Part shown: piece after piece, positions 23,822 to 34,457 of the stretch | Numbering within the stretch: the stretch's first letter is position 1 | Layout of the letters: each line of letters starts with the position of its first letter | From: Pseudarthrobacter sp. BIM B-2242 | GTDB taxonomy: Bacteria > Actinomycetota > Actinomycetes > Actinomycetales > Micrococcaceae | Direction of reading: 5' to 3' | Assembly (NCBI RefSeq): GCF_014764445.1 | Contig: NZ_CP061721.1 | Span: 2,480,001 to 2,544,000, forward strand | Length of the DNA stretch: 64,000 nt | Made by a program: the position numbers and the translations under genes | Notes under the pieces: model-generated | Told to the model about the DNA's origin: nothing | The model's database searches: none | The model's input: the letters and a program-made list of their open reading frames with translations, nothing else

Positions 23822-24763
23822 CTACTTCCCCGCGGGCACATTCCGGAAGACATCGGGGTAATTATCCAAGACCGTGATCCTGTTCAGCGGCCACGCGATG
23901 ACGGCGGCTTTGCCCTCCACATCCACCAGGTCAACGAATCCGCCATTGGAGTCCAGGTGCGCGCGGGAGTCAGCGGAATGGTTGCGGTTATCGCCCATCA
24001 CCCACACTTTCCCTTCCGGCACAACGACATCGAACGCCCGGATCTCCGGTGGCTCGGCAGCGTTGACGTAGCTCTCCTCGAGAGGAACCCCGTTGATGGT
24101 CAGTTTACCGCCGACGTCGCAGCAGATCACGGTATCCCCGGGGAGGCCGATGACGCGTTTGACGAGGTGCTGTTCAGAGTTGTCCGGAAGAAGTCCCACA
24201 AACGTCAGGCCGTCCTGGACCCACTTAAAGGGCCCGGCCTCCTTCTCCGGCACCTCGGCCAGCCAGCCCTGGGTGTCCCTAAAGACCACAACGTCGCCGC
24301 GTGACAGTGCAAAGGGCTCGGGCACCAGGAGGTTCACAAAAATCCGGTCGTTGACATCCAGGGTACTGACCATGGATTCCGACGGTATGTAGAAGGCCCG
24401 GAACAGGAAGGTCTTGATCAGGAAGGACAGAACCACGGCGATCACCACAACAGTGGCAACTTCCTTCAGCCAGACAAAAATCTGGCTGGGCGCGTCGGCT
24501 TCGGACTTTGGTGCGGCTGAGCGCCGCCCTGGTTCGGGTGCGGCCGGCCTGGAGTCAGTTCCGGCGTCGGGCACGTCGCGGGCGGAAGCACCGGCGTCGG
24601 CCGTGCCGTGGGCGGAAGCACCGCCGTCGGAATTCACGGGGCCTGAACGGTCAGGCCCGGAACCCGCACGGCCGGCATCAGTGGTGCCGGCTGCAATGGG
24701 GTCAGTGGTGTAACCGGTGGCACCATCACGAGGCTCGGGAGTCCGGGCTTGGTTCTCGGGCAT
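23822..24763 (-). CDS. lepB: Signal peptidase I (first of two tandem copies in coordinates, second in operon)
   Basis: A 313-residue membrane peptidase. The N-terminal ~90 residues are low-complexity (repeated [17 protein letters not shown] segments); one membrane helix (about 97-117) follows. The catalytic core shows [10 protein letters not shown] (Ser nucleophile) and [13 protein letters not shown] (Lys general base), then [11 protein letters not shown]. It cleaves signal peptides of Sec-exported proteins. Its ATG (24763) directly follows the stop of the upstream lepB copy with no gap, so the pair is co-translated. It differs from its twin by the long acidic/low-complexity cytoplasmic extension. 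Confidence 0.93.
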   Translation of the reverse strand: MPENQARTPEPRDGATGYTTDPIAAGTTDAGRAGSGPDRSGPVNSDGGASAHGTADAGASARDVPDAGTDSRPAAPEPGRRSAAPKSEADAPSQIFVWLKEVATVVVIAVVLSFLIKTFLFRAFYIPSESMVSTLDVNDRIFVNLLVPEPFALSRGDVVVFRDTQGWLAEVPEKEAGPFKWVQDGLTFVGLLPDNSEQHLVKRVIGLPGDTVICCDVGGKLTINGVPLEESYVNAAEPPEIRAFDVVVPEGKVWVMGDNRNHSADSRAHLDSNGGFVDLVDVEGKAAVIAWPLNRITVLDNYPDVFRNVPAGK

Positions 24764-25441
24764 CTACGGTCCGTCCTCTGTTGTTGGTCCTGCCGCATGC
24801 GGCCGTGGTATTTCAGCAAATCTATCAAGTGGCCAGATGATTTGGACCGGCCTGCCAATGACTCTGGCAAGCGGCACCATGCCGCCGCCCGGAGCCCCCA
24901 GCAGGCTGCGCGAATCAGCGGAAACCGAGCGGTGGTCACCCAGGAGCCACAGCCTCCCGTCGGGAACGACCGCGGTGAAGACCTGTGTGCTTGGCCTGTC
25001 CCCCTCGAAGAGGTAGGGCTCGTCAAGCGGCGCACCGTTCACGGTGATCTTTCCGTTCCCGTCGCAGCAGACCACTGTATCTCCCGGAAGTCCGATGACC
25101 CGTTTGACGTACGTGGTGTCGCTGCCGGTCAGGCCCAGCCACTGGCCGGCTGCCGCCACCGAATCCAGCAAGGGGCCTTTCCCGCTGTTCAGCGGAGCAA
25201 AGGATCCCCTGCCGTCAAAGACCACGATGTCACCGCGGCGGATTGGCTCGTCCTGGAAGCCTGTCCTGGAGACGAGTATCCGGTCGCCGCCCTCAAGGAC
25301 GGGCTCCATGGAGTTGGACGGAATGAAGTACACATCCAGCCACAGCGAGCGGACCAGGCCGCTGACCGCAACGGCGAGCACCAGCGCCAGGAACACAAAA
25401 CGCCAGCCCATTTTTCTGGGCTGGCGTTTTGTCTGGTCCAT
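24764..25441 (-). CDS. lepB: Signal peptidase I, second paralogue
   Basis: A 225-residue protein. ATG 25441 is preceded by CAGGA at suitable distance; the longer upstream frame is spurious. One membrane helix (about residues 13-33) is followed by IPSNSMEPVL (Ser) and [13 protein letters not shown] (Lys), then GDHRSVSADSRSLLG. The catalytic dyad is complete. It lies 79 bases after rplS and directly before the other lepB. A perfect 14-bp hairpin with a T-run sits inside its first 16 codons (25397-25430). Two signal peptidases may divide substrates or stages of growth (inference). Confidence 0.92.
   Translation of the reverse strand: MDQTKRQPRKMGWRFVFLALVLAVAVSGLVRSLWLDVYFIPSNSMEPVLEGGDRILVSRTGFQDEPIRRGDIVVFDGRGSFAPLNSGKGPLLDSVAAAGQWLGLTGSDTTYVKRVIGLPGDTVVCCDGNGKITVNGAPLDEPYLFEGDRPSTQVFTAVVPDGRLWLLGDHRSVSADSRSLLGAPGGGMVPLARVIGRPVQIIWPLDRFAEIPRPHAAGPTTEDGP
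25397..25430 (-). terminator. Perfect 14-bp terminator-like hairpin inside the 5' coding region of lepB
   Basis: AAAACGCCAGCCCA (25417-25430 on the - strand) pairs perfectly with TGGGCTGGCGTTTT (25410-25397) across a 6-base loop and ends in TTTT, the form of an intrinsic terminator. It lies within codons ~4-15 of lepB and about 90 bases after rplS. Confidence 0.75.
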
Positions 25442-25520
25442 AATCCGTATTCCTGGGGCGCTGTTGCGAAGGCTCCGGCGCCGGCCTGGAACGGCTTGGC
25501 CTGTGTAGGTCCCGAAAGAC

Positions 25521-25880
25521 TTACTTCTTGGGCTGGAAGTCGCGCTTTTCCTTGATCTTCGCAGCCTTGCCGCGGAGATCGCGCATGTAGTACAGCTTCG
25601 CGCGGCGCACGTCACCCTTGGAGACAACCTCGATCTTTTCAATGATCGGGGAGTGAACCGGGAACGTACGCTCCACACCGACGCCGAAGGAGACCTTGCG
25701 GACGGTGAAGGTTTCGCGAAGGCCATCGCCGTGACGGCCCAGGACGAAGCCCTGGAACACCTGGACACGGGAGTTCTTGCCTTCGATGATGTTCACGTGA
25801 ACCTTGAGGGTGTCACCCGCGCGGAACTCGGGAACATCGGTGCGCAGCGAGGCTGCATCTACGGAATCGAGAATATGCAT
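25521..25880 (-). CDS. rplS: 50S ribosomal protein L19
   Basis: A 119-residue protein starting at ATG 25880 ([20 protein letters not shown]) after an AGGAG site. The L19 signatures [42 protein letters not shown] and [20 protein letters not shown] end are clear. It is at the 30S-50S interface of the ribosome. A leader of about 250 bases separates it from trmD and contains an imperfect hairpin (25984-26012), so L19 may have its own promoter or leader control. Confidence 0.97.
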   Translation of the reverse strand: MHILDSVDAASLRTDVPEFRAGDTLKVHVNIIEGKNSRVQVFQGFVLGRHGDGLRETFTVRKVSFGVGVERTFPVHSPIIEKIEVVSKGDVRRAKLYYMRDLRGKAAKIKEKRDFQPKK

Positions 25881-26131
25881 TATTGCACTCCTGGTGAACG
25901 CCACAGGTCATTCACTTTGGGTCACGGCGGCCAAGCCCGGACGCACAAGTGCGCACCGGAAATTACCGCCGAAAGTTAAGTGTCCGGTTCCTTCAATGCT
26001 TGAAAGGACCGGGGTGTCCGGCTGTTGGTTGCGCTCCCCCTGTGGCAGGTGCGGACCCAGCAGACACAAAGACTAATTTTGCCACACTCGCAGGCCTTCG
26101 GCCAATTGCTCCGGCGGCCAGGCCTGCCGGC

Positions 26132-26941
26132 TCAGGCTGGGGCGTCGGTTCCGGTGCCCCGTGCACGCAGGTGACCGTCGACGACGTCGTACCCGAGTTC
26201 ATAGAGAGCCGTACGGTCGGCACGTGGCAGCTTGCCGGCGTCGAACGTTTCCAGCAGGTCCGGGCGCCGTTCCGCCGTCCGCCGGTACTGCTGGTGGCGC
26301 CGCCACTGCGCGATCTTGCCGTGGTTGCCGCTCAGCAGCACCGCCGGCACTTCCCGCTCACGCCAGCTGGCGGGTTTGGTGTACACGGGGTATTCCAGCA
26401 GCCCGTCCGAGTGCGACTCCTCAACCAGGGATTCGGGGTTGCCGACCACCCCGGGCAACAGCCTGCCGATGGCCTCCACCATGGCCAGAACGGCTACTTC
26501 GCCGCCATTGAGCACATAGTCACCCAGGCTCATGGGCCGGACGGTGAAGTGTTCCGCCGCCCATTCGATGACACGCTCGTCGATGCCTTCGTAGCGTCCG
26601 CAGGCAAAGACTAATTGCTCTTCTTCGGCAAGCTCATGCGCCAGCGCCTGGGTGAACCGCTCACCTGCCGGCGACGGCACAATCAGGACCGGCTTGGCTG
26701 CCGGGTCAGCGTTGGCACCGGCAATGGACGCCAGCGCCTGCGCCCATGGCTCTGCCTTCATAACCATCCCGGCACCGCCACCATAGGGGGTGTCGTCCAC
26801 GGACCGGTGCTTGTCCGTCGTGAATTCCCGCAGGTCGTGAACGTGCAGGTCCAGCAGGCCGTCCTGGCGTGCTTTGCCAATAAGGGACAGCTCCAGGGGT
26901 GCCAGGTACTCCGGGAAGATGCTGACGACGTCGATTCTCAT
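26132..26941 (-). CDS. trmD: tRNA (guanine37-N1)-methyltransferase
   Basis: A 269-residue SPOUT methyltransferase. [16 protein letters not shown] start, [17 protein letters not shown], the knot region [18 protein letters not shown] and [13 protein letters not shown] are all present. It methylates G37 next to the anticodon to prevent frameshifting, using S-adenosylmethionine. Its ATG abuts the rimM stop, so translation is coupled. Confidence 0.97.
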   Translation of the reverse strand: MRIDVVSIFPEYLAPLELSLIGKARQDGLLDLHVHDLREFTTDKHRSVDDTPYGGGAGMVMKAEPWAQALASIAGANADPAAKPVLIVPSPAGERFTQALAHELAEEEQLVFACGRYEGIDERVIEWAAEHFTVRPMSLGDYVLNGGEVAVLAMVEAIGRLLPGVVGNPESLVEESHSDGLLEYPVYTKPASWREREVPAVLLSGNHGKIAQWRRHQQYRRTAERRPDLLETFDAGKLPRADRTALYELGYDVVDGHLRARGTGTDAPA

Positions 26942-27484
26942 CTACGCGCTGCCCTCAGGTCCGCCTGCAGCGTCGTCGGAGTTGATGTCAAAGAGCCCGT
27001 CCGGCGGCGTGAGCAGGACGAAACCTTCGGCAACGTTGACTTCAGGCACGATCTGCTCCACGAAGGGGATGAGGATTTCCTTGCCGTCAGCATCTTCGAC
27101 CACCAGCAGGTCCTGGACCGGCATGGTGTGCAGGGCCGCGATCTTGCCCACCACCTGGGAGCCCACACGCGCTTCAAGCCCCACCAGTTCGTGTTCGTAC
27201 CAGCCTTCGTCGTCGTCAGCTTCCAGCTCTTCGGTTTCGATGAACAGCTTGGCGCCGCGGAGCGTCTCGGCCTGGTTGCGGGTTTCGATTCCCTCGAACG
27301 CGAGCAGGAGGATGTCCTTGTTCCAGCGGGCACTCTCGACAGTCAGGGGCCCGGCCGAGGCCGGCTCCACCACGAACTCGGTGCCCGGCACAAACCGGTC
27401 CGCAGGAGCATCGGTCAAAACCTGGACCGTCACTTCCCCGCGGATTCCGTGCGGTTTGCCGATTCGTGCCACCTGAAGCTGCAT
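26942..27484 (-). CDS. rimM: Ribosome maturation factor RimM
   Basis: A 180-residue protein starting at ATG 27484 (MQLQVARIGKPHGIRGEVTV). The RimM N-terminal beta-barrel is followed by a PRC-barrel (about residue 95 on: ELVGLEARVGSQVVGKIAAL, DLLVVEDADGKEILIPFV). It assists 30S head assembly, binding S19. A strong hairpin separates it from khpA upstream, so it may be partly independent of the rpsP promoter. It overlaps none and abuts trmD. Confidence 0.95.
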   Translation of the reverse strand: MQLQVARIGKPHGIRGEVTVQVLTDAPADRFVPGTEFVVEPASAGPLTVESARWNKDILLLAFEGIETRNQAETLRGAKLFIETEELEADDDEGWYEHELVGLEARVGSQVVGKIAALHTMPVQDLLVVEDADGKEILIPFVEQIVPEVNVAEGFVLLTPPDGLFDINSDDAAGGPEGSA

Positions 27485-27535
27485 CTGTTCCTCTGTTCCG
27501 GTTGTGGGTGTATCCACAGTGTTGTGATAAAAGCA

Positions 27536-27573
27536 CTCCGGCCCCTCCACCATCATGGGTGGAAGGGCCGGAG
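27536..27573 (-). terminator. Intrinsic terminator between khpA and rimM
   Basis: A 16-bp stem (27536-27551 with 27558-27573, one G-U type mismatch, 6-base loop) is followed on the - strand by TGCTTTT. It splits the rpsP-khpA pair from rimM-trmD, or acts as an attenuator within the operon. Confidence 0.75.
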
Positions 27574-27597
27574 CAAAAAACTGATAGTGCCGAGCGC

Positions 27598-27840
27598 TTA
27601 GCGGCGGCGGTCGGTGTCGACGACGTCGACCCTAACCGGTTCGCCGTCTGCCAGTGCCGCCACAACGGTGCGCAGTGCACGTGCGGTGCGGCCCTGACGG
27701 CCGATCACCCGTCCCAGGTCATCCTGATGAACACGGACCTCGAGGGTGTCCCCGCGGCGGTTGTTCTTCGAGCTGACCTTGACATCTTCCGGTGAATCAA
27801 CGATTCCCCGGACCAGGTGTTCGAGCGCTTCTGCCAGCAA
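27598..27840 (-). CDS. khpA: KH-domain RNA-binding protein KhpA (YlqC)
   Basis: An 80-residue single type-II KH domain. MLAEALEHLVRGIVDSPEDV is the family start. The KH loop is GRVIGRQGRTARALR, with its GxxG as GRQG. It binds RNA, in other bacteria together with KhpB, and influences cell-wall and small-RNA functions (family knowledge). The TTG start 27840 lies one base after the rpsP stop, so it is translationally coupled to rpsP. Confidence 0.93.
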   Translation of the reverse strand: MLAEALEHLVRGIVDSPEDVKVSSKNNRRGDTLEVRVHQDDLGRVIGRQGRTARALRTVVAALADGEPVRVDVVDTDRRR

Positions 27841-27841
27841 T

Positions 27842-28258
27842 CTACTCAGCCTCGGTGGCTTCTGCTTCGGCCGGGGCCTCTGCTGCGTCAGACTGCTTTG
27901 CCTTCTTGGTGATGGCTTCCGGGATGATCACGGAACCCTTTTCCGGGGCAACAAAGGCAGCCTTGGGAGCTTTCGTCTTCAGGGTGCCTTCCTGGCCCGG
28001 GAGGCCCTTGAACTTCTGCCAGTCACCGGTGATCTTGAGGATCGCGGCAACCTGCTCGGACGGCTGTGCGCCGACGCCGAGCCAGTACTGGGCACGGTCC
28101 GTGTCGACCTCGATGTATGAGGGCTCTTCGGTGGGGTGGTACTTGCCGATCTCTTCGATGGCACGGCCGTCACGCTTGGAGCGTGCGTCCATAACGACGA
28201 TGCGGTAGTACGGTGCGCGCATTTTACCAAAGCGCTTAAGGCGAATCTTTACGGCCAC
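27842..28258 (-). CDS. rpsP: 30S ribosomal protein S16
   Basis: The S16 core [36 protein letters not shown] and [15 protein letters not shown] is clear. I set the start at GTG 28258 ([10 protein letters not shown]): AGGAG lies 9-10 bases upstream, while GTG 28270 would overlap that site. The C-terminus is extended by an Ala/Glu-rich tail ([14 protein letters not shown]) typical of actinobacterial S16. It heads the rpsP-khpA unit. The 212 bases before the next gene hold no other gene and should contain the promoter. Confidence 0.96.
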   Translation of the reverse strand: MAVKIRLKRFGKMRAPYYRIVVMDARSKRDGRAIEEIGKYHPTEEPSYIEVDTDRAQYWLGVGAQPSEQVAAILKITGDWQKFKGLPGQEGTLKTKAPKAAFVAPEKGSVIIPEAITKKAKQSDAAEAPAEAEATEAE

Positions 28259-28470
28259 TTTTGTGGTCACTCCTGTTTCAGAAAAGGGTTGAACCGACGT
28301 TCTGCACCCGTGGGGCGGGCCATACTTGAGGGTTCGAAGGACAGGATCCGGACGCGGAGAGAGGGGCCACGCAGATCGAGTACCTGTTTATTGTGCCAGA
28401 TCAGCGTCAGGATTTCGACTTGACACGTTTTGAAGCGGCAGCCGGGACAACGTGGAAGGCCGCCGCCGGA

Positions 28471-28923
28471 CTAGGAAGACCAGACATACAGGCCAGTGCG
28501 CTCGGCGTCGCCGATTCCACTGGCCAGCCCGGCAAGCTGCCGGACATAGTCCCGGGCCTCGGTGACGCCGAATGGCATGTCATCCTGGGCAGCCCACTGT
28601 TCAGCGACGTCCTCCAGGACATTGCCTTCACCCTCAGTTTCGTAGCTGAGGAGGTCAGCCAGCGCACGCACCATGGCCGGCGGGACACCGAGGAGGGAGT
28701 CGCTGGAGACGTCAACCATGGCCAGTTCGTAACCCTCGCCACCGGCGTGGACGGCAGCCCCGGCAAGGTCCCCGAGCTGTTCGATCTCAAAATCACTGAT
28801 TTCAGGTATCCGCAGCGCGGGTCCGGACGGCGTGCCGCCGGCATCAAGGACCCCGGCGCGTTTCAGCGCGGCGTCGTGGGTAGCTACAAAGATTTCAGTG
28901 AAGCCCATGGGAACAGCCCTCAT
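28471..28923 (-). CDS. Conserved hypothetical protein, acidic
   Basis: A 150-residue soluble acidic protein with no membrane span. Distinct stretches are MGFTEIFVATHDAALKRAGV, ISDFEIEQLGDLAG and DDMPFGVTEARDYVRQLAGLA. I do not recognise a named family; similar proteins appear in Arthrobacter relatives at this position upstream of rpsP. ATG 28923 starts it; a second Met at residue 6 (28908) is an alternative. Monocistronic. Confidence 0.65.
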   Translation of the reverse strand: MRAVPMGFTEIFVATHDAALKRAGVLDAGGTPSGPALRIPEISDFEIEQLGDLAGAAVHAGGEGYELAMVDVSSDSLLGVPPAMVRALADLLSYETEGEGNVLEDVAEQWAAQDDMPFGVTEARDYVRQLAGLASGIGDAERTGLYVWSS

Positions 28924-29023
28924 TCCGTCGACGGTGCGGCCCAGACGGGCAGCGTAGGGTGCCGCCCCCGGCCGTTCGAAATCAGCCTAGTGCATGGTGG
29001 GCCGCACTTCCGGCCACGCCTGC

Positions 29024-29899
29024 TCAGCGGACGGCTACCCGGATGTTGTTGCGCCACGGATCCTCAAAGCGCAGCTCGGCACCCGTGTGCCGGGAGGCCA
29101 CGCCGGCCACCTTCAGGCGGTCCGCGAGTGCTCCGACATCATCCCCGGAGGCCACCTCGATCAGCACCTCGCCGAGGCCCAGGGTGTCCTTGCGCGGCCC
29201 GGCGCCGCGGCTGTTCCAGACGTTCATGGCCATGTGATGGTGGTACCGGCCCGCCGAGACAAACAGGGCCTGGCCATGCCAGCCGGCGGTCTTTTCGAAG
29301 CCGAGGGTGCTGACGTAGAAATCGTGTGCTGACTGGACGTCCCCCACCTGGAGGTGGACGTGGCCCACGCCGGCTTCAGTGCCCAGCTGCCCGTCCAGGG
29401 ATTCCTGGCTCAGGTGCTGTTCGAGGTAGCGCTGGGGCGGCAGGGCCAGGCTGTCCATCACCACTTCGGTGCCGTTCCAGGACCAGTTCTTGCGGGGCCG
29501 GTCCCAGTAGAGCTCGATGCCGTTGCCCTCGGGGTCGTTGAAGTAGAAGGCTTCGCTGACGAGGTGATCGGCGCTGCCGGTAAAGAGCCGGGGGTCGAAC
29601 TGTGCTGCGGTGGCGACAGTGGCCGCCAGTGCAGCCTGGTTGTCGAAGAGCAGGGCCGTGTGGAACAGGCCTGCCTCTCCCCTGCCAGGCAAGCGCAGCG
29701 ACGGGGCGGGCGCCAGGTGGACCAGGGGACGCCTGAGGCGGCCCAGGTAGACGCCGCCGTCCTCTTCGGCCACAACCTCAAGGCCCAGGGCCCGCTGGTA
29801 GTAGTCGGTCATCAGCTTCATATCGGCCACCTTGAGCATGACAGTGCCCATGGAGAGGTCGGCAGGTAGAAGATCCTGGCTGGTGGCTGCTGCAGTCAT
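29024..29899 (-). CDS. Two-domain VOC (glyoxalase/extradiol dioxygenase-like) protein, CatE type
   Basis: A 291-residue protein with two VOC repeats (about 15-150 and 165-290). FYFNDPEGNGIELYWDRPR closes the first half, carrying the Glu ligand. VGHVHLQVGDVQSAHDFYVSTLGFE, RYHHHMAMNVWNSRG and ELRFEDPWRNNIRV form the second, with His, His and Glu positions compatible with a metal site. The layout matches CatE-like catechol-2,3-dioxygenases of quinone stress. A perfect TTGAAGCTTCAA palindrome lies 59 bases upstream, a probable MarR/MhqR-type operator. Substrate not determined. Confidence 0.82.
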   Translation of the reverse strand: MTAAATSQDLLPADLSMGTVMLKVADMKLMTDYYQRALGLEVVAEEDGGVYLGRLRRPLVHLAPAPSLRLPGRGEAGLFHTALLFDNQAALAATVATAAQFDPRLFTGSADHLVSEAFYFNDPEGNGIELYWDRPRKNWSWNGTEVVMDSLALPPQRYLEQHLSQESLDGQLGTEAGVGHVHLQVGDVQSAHDFYVSTLGFEKTAGWHGQALFVSAGRYHHHMAMNVWNSRGAGPRKDTLGLGEVLIEVASGDDVGALADRLKVAGVASRHTGAELRFEDPWRNNIRVAVR

Positions 29900-29957
29900 G
29901 TGAAAGCTCCCGGTCCGCTGGCTTTCGGGGTTGAAGGCCGTTATGCGTCTAATTTAC

Positions 29958-29969
29958 TTGAAGCTTCAA
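29958..29969 (-). promoter_or_regulatory. Perfect 12-bp palindrome, candidate MarR-type operator for the VOC gene
   Basis: TTGAAGCTTCAA lies in an AT-rich island (29951-29980) between the divergent VOC gene and thiC leader. Position and symmetry fit a MarR-family repressor site; no regulator gene is adjacent. Confidence 0.45.
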
Positions 29970-30026
29970 TTTAATACAAGTGTTCCGCGGGATCCGGGCA
30001 GCGGCTGTGGTAGCTTCGTTTTGACC

Positions 30027-32682
<2,656 letters not shown>

Positions 32683-32719
32683 GACCCAACCCTATTCCAC
32701 GGCAATGACATCAAAAGTA

Positions 32720-32769
32720 AGTAGCAGTAAGTGTCGTTTAGAGCGCTCAAAACGACACTTACTGCTACT
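32720..32769. terminator. 20-bp perfect-stem palindrome after ffh, possible dispersed element
   Basis: The arms 32720-32739 and 32750-32769 are perfect complements of 20 bases with a 10-base loop that itself contains the palindrome GAGCGCTC, so nearly the whole 50 bases is one palindrome. It sits 19 bases after the ffh stop and 38 bases before the hydrolase start. It can act as ffh terminator in either direction; its perfection suggests a repeated palindromic unit. Confidence 0.75.
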
Positions 32770-32788
32770 CAGTTGGGCGGGCGGGCGG

Positions 32789-34369
32789 TTACTTGCCGAG
32801 GAACTTGTCGAAGCCCTTGGGCAGGTTCAGCTGTGAGGGATCGAAATCGCCGGACTGCTGGCCGAAAGCCGCACCGGTGGGCAGCGCCTTGGCCGCGCCC
32901 GCACGCCGGGCTTCGGCGTCCTTGAGCTCCTGGGCTGCCTTGGCCGGGTTGCCTGAACGTGCCTTCTTCTTCGGGGCGTTTTTGCCGCCCTTCCGCGCAC
33001 CGCCGGGCCCGCCCATGCCGGGCATCCCCGGCATGCCCGGCATGCCGCCGCCCTGGGCCATCTTCTTCATCATCTTCTGGGCCTGGGCGAACCGCTCCAG
33101 CAGGCCGTTGACCTCGGACACATGCACGCCGGAGCCACGCGCGATGCGTGCCCGGCGGGAACCGTTGATGATCTTCGGAGCCACACGCTCATGCGGGGTC
33201 ATGGAGCGCACAATCGCCTCCACGCGGTCGATCTCGCGCTCGTCGAAGTTTTCCAGCTGCTGCCGGATGTTTTGCGCGCCCGGCATCATCATGAGCATCT
33301 TCTTCATGGAGCCCATGTTGCGGATCTGCTGCATCTGGGCCAGGAAGTCGTCCAGGGTGAAGTCTTCCTGGTCGGCGAACTTCTTCGCCATCCGGGCGGC
33401 TTCGTCCTTGTCCCAGTTCTTCTCGGCCTGCTCGATCAGGGTGAGGACGTCGCCCATGTCCAGGATGCGCGAGGCCATGCGGTCCGGGTGGAAGAGCTCA
33501 AAGTCGTCCAGGCCTTCACCTGTGGACGCGAACATCACGGGCTTGCCGGTGACCGACGCAACGGACAGCGCGGCACCGCCGCGGGCGTCGCCGTCGAGCT
33601 TTGACAGCACGATGCCGGTGAAGTTCACGCCTTCGTCAAAGGCCATCGCCGTGTTAACGGCGTCCTGGCCGATCATGGCGTCGATGACGAACAGCACTTC
33701 GTTGGGAACGATGGCGCGCCGGATCTGGCTGGCCTGTTCCATCATTTCGGCGTCCACACCGAGGCGGCCGGCGGTATCGACAATCACGACGTCGTGCAGC
33801 TTCTGGCGTGCTTCCTCGACGCCGGCGCGGGCGACGGCGACCGGGTCACCGGCGGGGTGCTCCAGTTCGGAGGTGGCACCCGGGTGCGGTGCGAACACGG
33901 GCACACCGGCGCGCTTGCCCACAACCTGGAGCTGGGTCACCGCGTTGGGGCGCTGGAGGTCGCAGGCCACGAGGATGGGGCTGTGGCCCTGGGCCTTGAG
34001 CCACTTGGAGAGCTTGCCGGCCAGGGTGGTCTTGCCGGCGCCCTGGAGGCCGGCCAGCATGATGACCGTGGGGCCGGTCTTGGCCAGGCGGATGCGGCGG
34101 GTCTCGCCGCCGAGGATCTCAACCAGTTCCTCGTTGACGATCTTGACGATCTGCTGGCTGGGGTTCAGGGCCGCCGATACTTCGGCACCGAGGGAGCGTT
34201 CCCGGACCCTGGCCGTGAACTCGCGCACGACGGGAACGGCGACGTCGGCATCCAGGAGGGCGCGGCGGATCTCCCGGACTGTGGCATCAACATCAGCCTC
34301 GGTGAGGCGGCCCTTGCCACGAAGGTTCTTGAAGGTTGCTGTCAACCGGTCAGAGAGTGAATTGAACAC
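32789..34369 (-). CDS. ffh: Signal recognition particle GTPase Ffh (SRP54)
   Basis: A 526-residue protein with N domain (1-90) and G domain. G motifs are GLQGAGKTTLAGKLSKWL, DLQRPNAVTQLQ, DTAGRLGVDAEMM and LSKLDGDARGGAAL. A Met-rich M domain (about 325-430; GSMKKMLMMMPG, ARGSGVHVSEVNGLL) binds SRP RNA and signal peptides. The C-terminal tail has a GMPGMPGMPGM repeat and a Lys-rich stretch. It directs nascent membrane proteins to FtsY, encoded about 5 kb away. No SRP RNA gene was seen in the window. Confidence 0.97.
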   Translation of the reverse strand: MFNSLSDRLTATFKNLRGKGRLTEADVDATVREIRRALLDADVAVPVVREFTARVRERSLGAEVSAALNPSQQIVKIVNEELVEILGGETRRIRLAKTGPTVIMLAGLQGAGKTTLAGKLSKWLKAQGHSPILVACDLQRPNAVTQLQVVGKRAGVPVFAPHPGATSELEHPAGDPVAVARAGVEEARQKLHDVVIVDTAGRLGVDAEMMEQASQIRRAIVPNEVLFVIDAMIGQDAVNTAMAFDEGVNFTGIVLSKLDGDARGGAALSVASVTGKPVMFASTGEGLDDFELFHPDRMASRILDMGDVLTLIEQAEKNWDKDEAARMAKKFADQEDFTLDDFLAQMQQIRNMGSMKKMLMMMPGAQNIRQQLENFDEREIDRVEAIVRSMTPHERVAPKIINGSRRARIARGSGVHVSEVNGLLERFAQAQKMMKKMAQGGGMPGMPGMPGMGGPGGARKGGKNAPKKKARSGNPAKAAQELKDAEARRAGAAKALPTGAAFGQQSGDFDPSQLNLPKGFDKFLGK

Positions 34370-34457
34370 GCGCCGCGCACTTCTTTCAGTGGAGTTACAG
34401 GGGGGACTCGACTATCTAGGGTACCAAGCCGGGCATGGATGATGGCATGCTGACAAG

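Noticed and set aside
25984..26012. Hairpin between trmD and rplS as a trmD terminator
   Set aside because: The 13-base arms contain a mismatch and a wobble and no U-run follows; noted only in the rplS entry.
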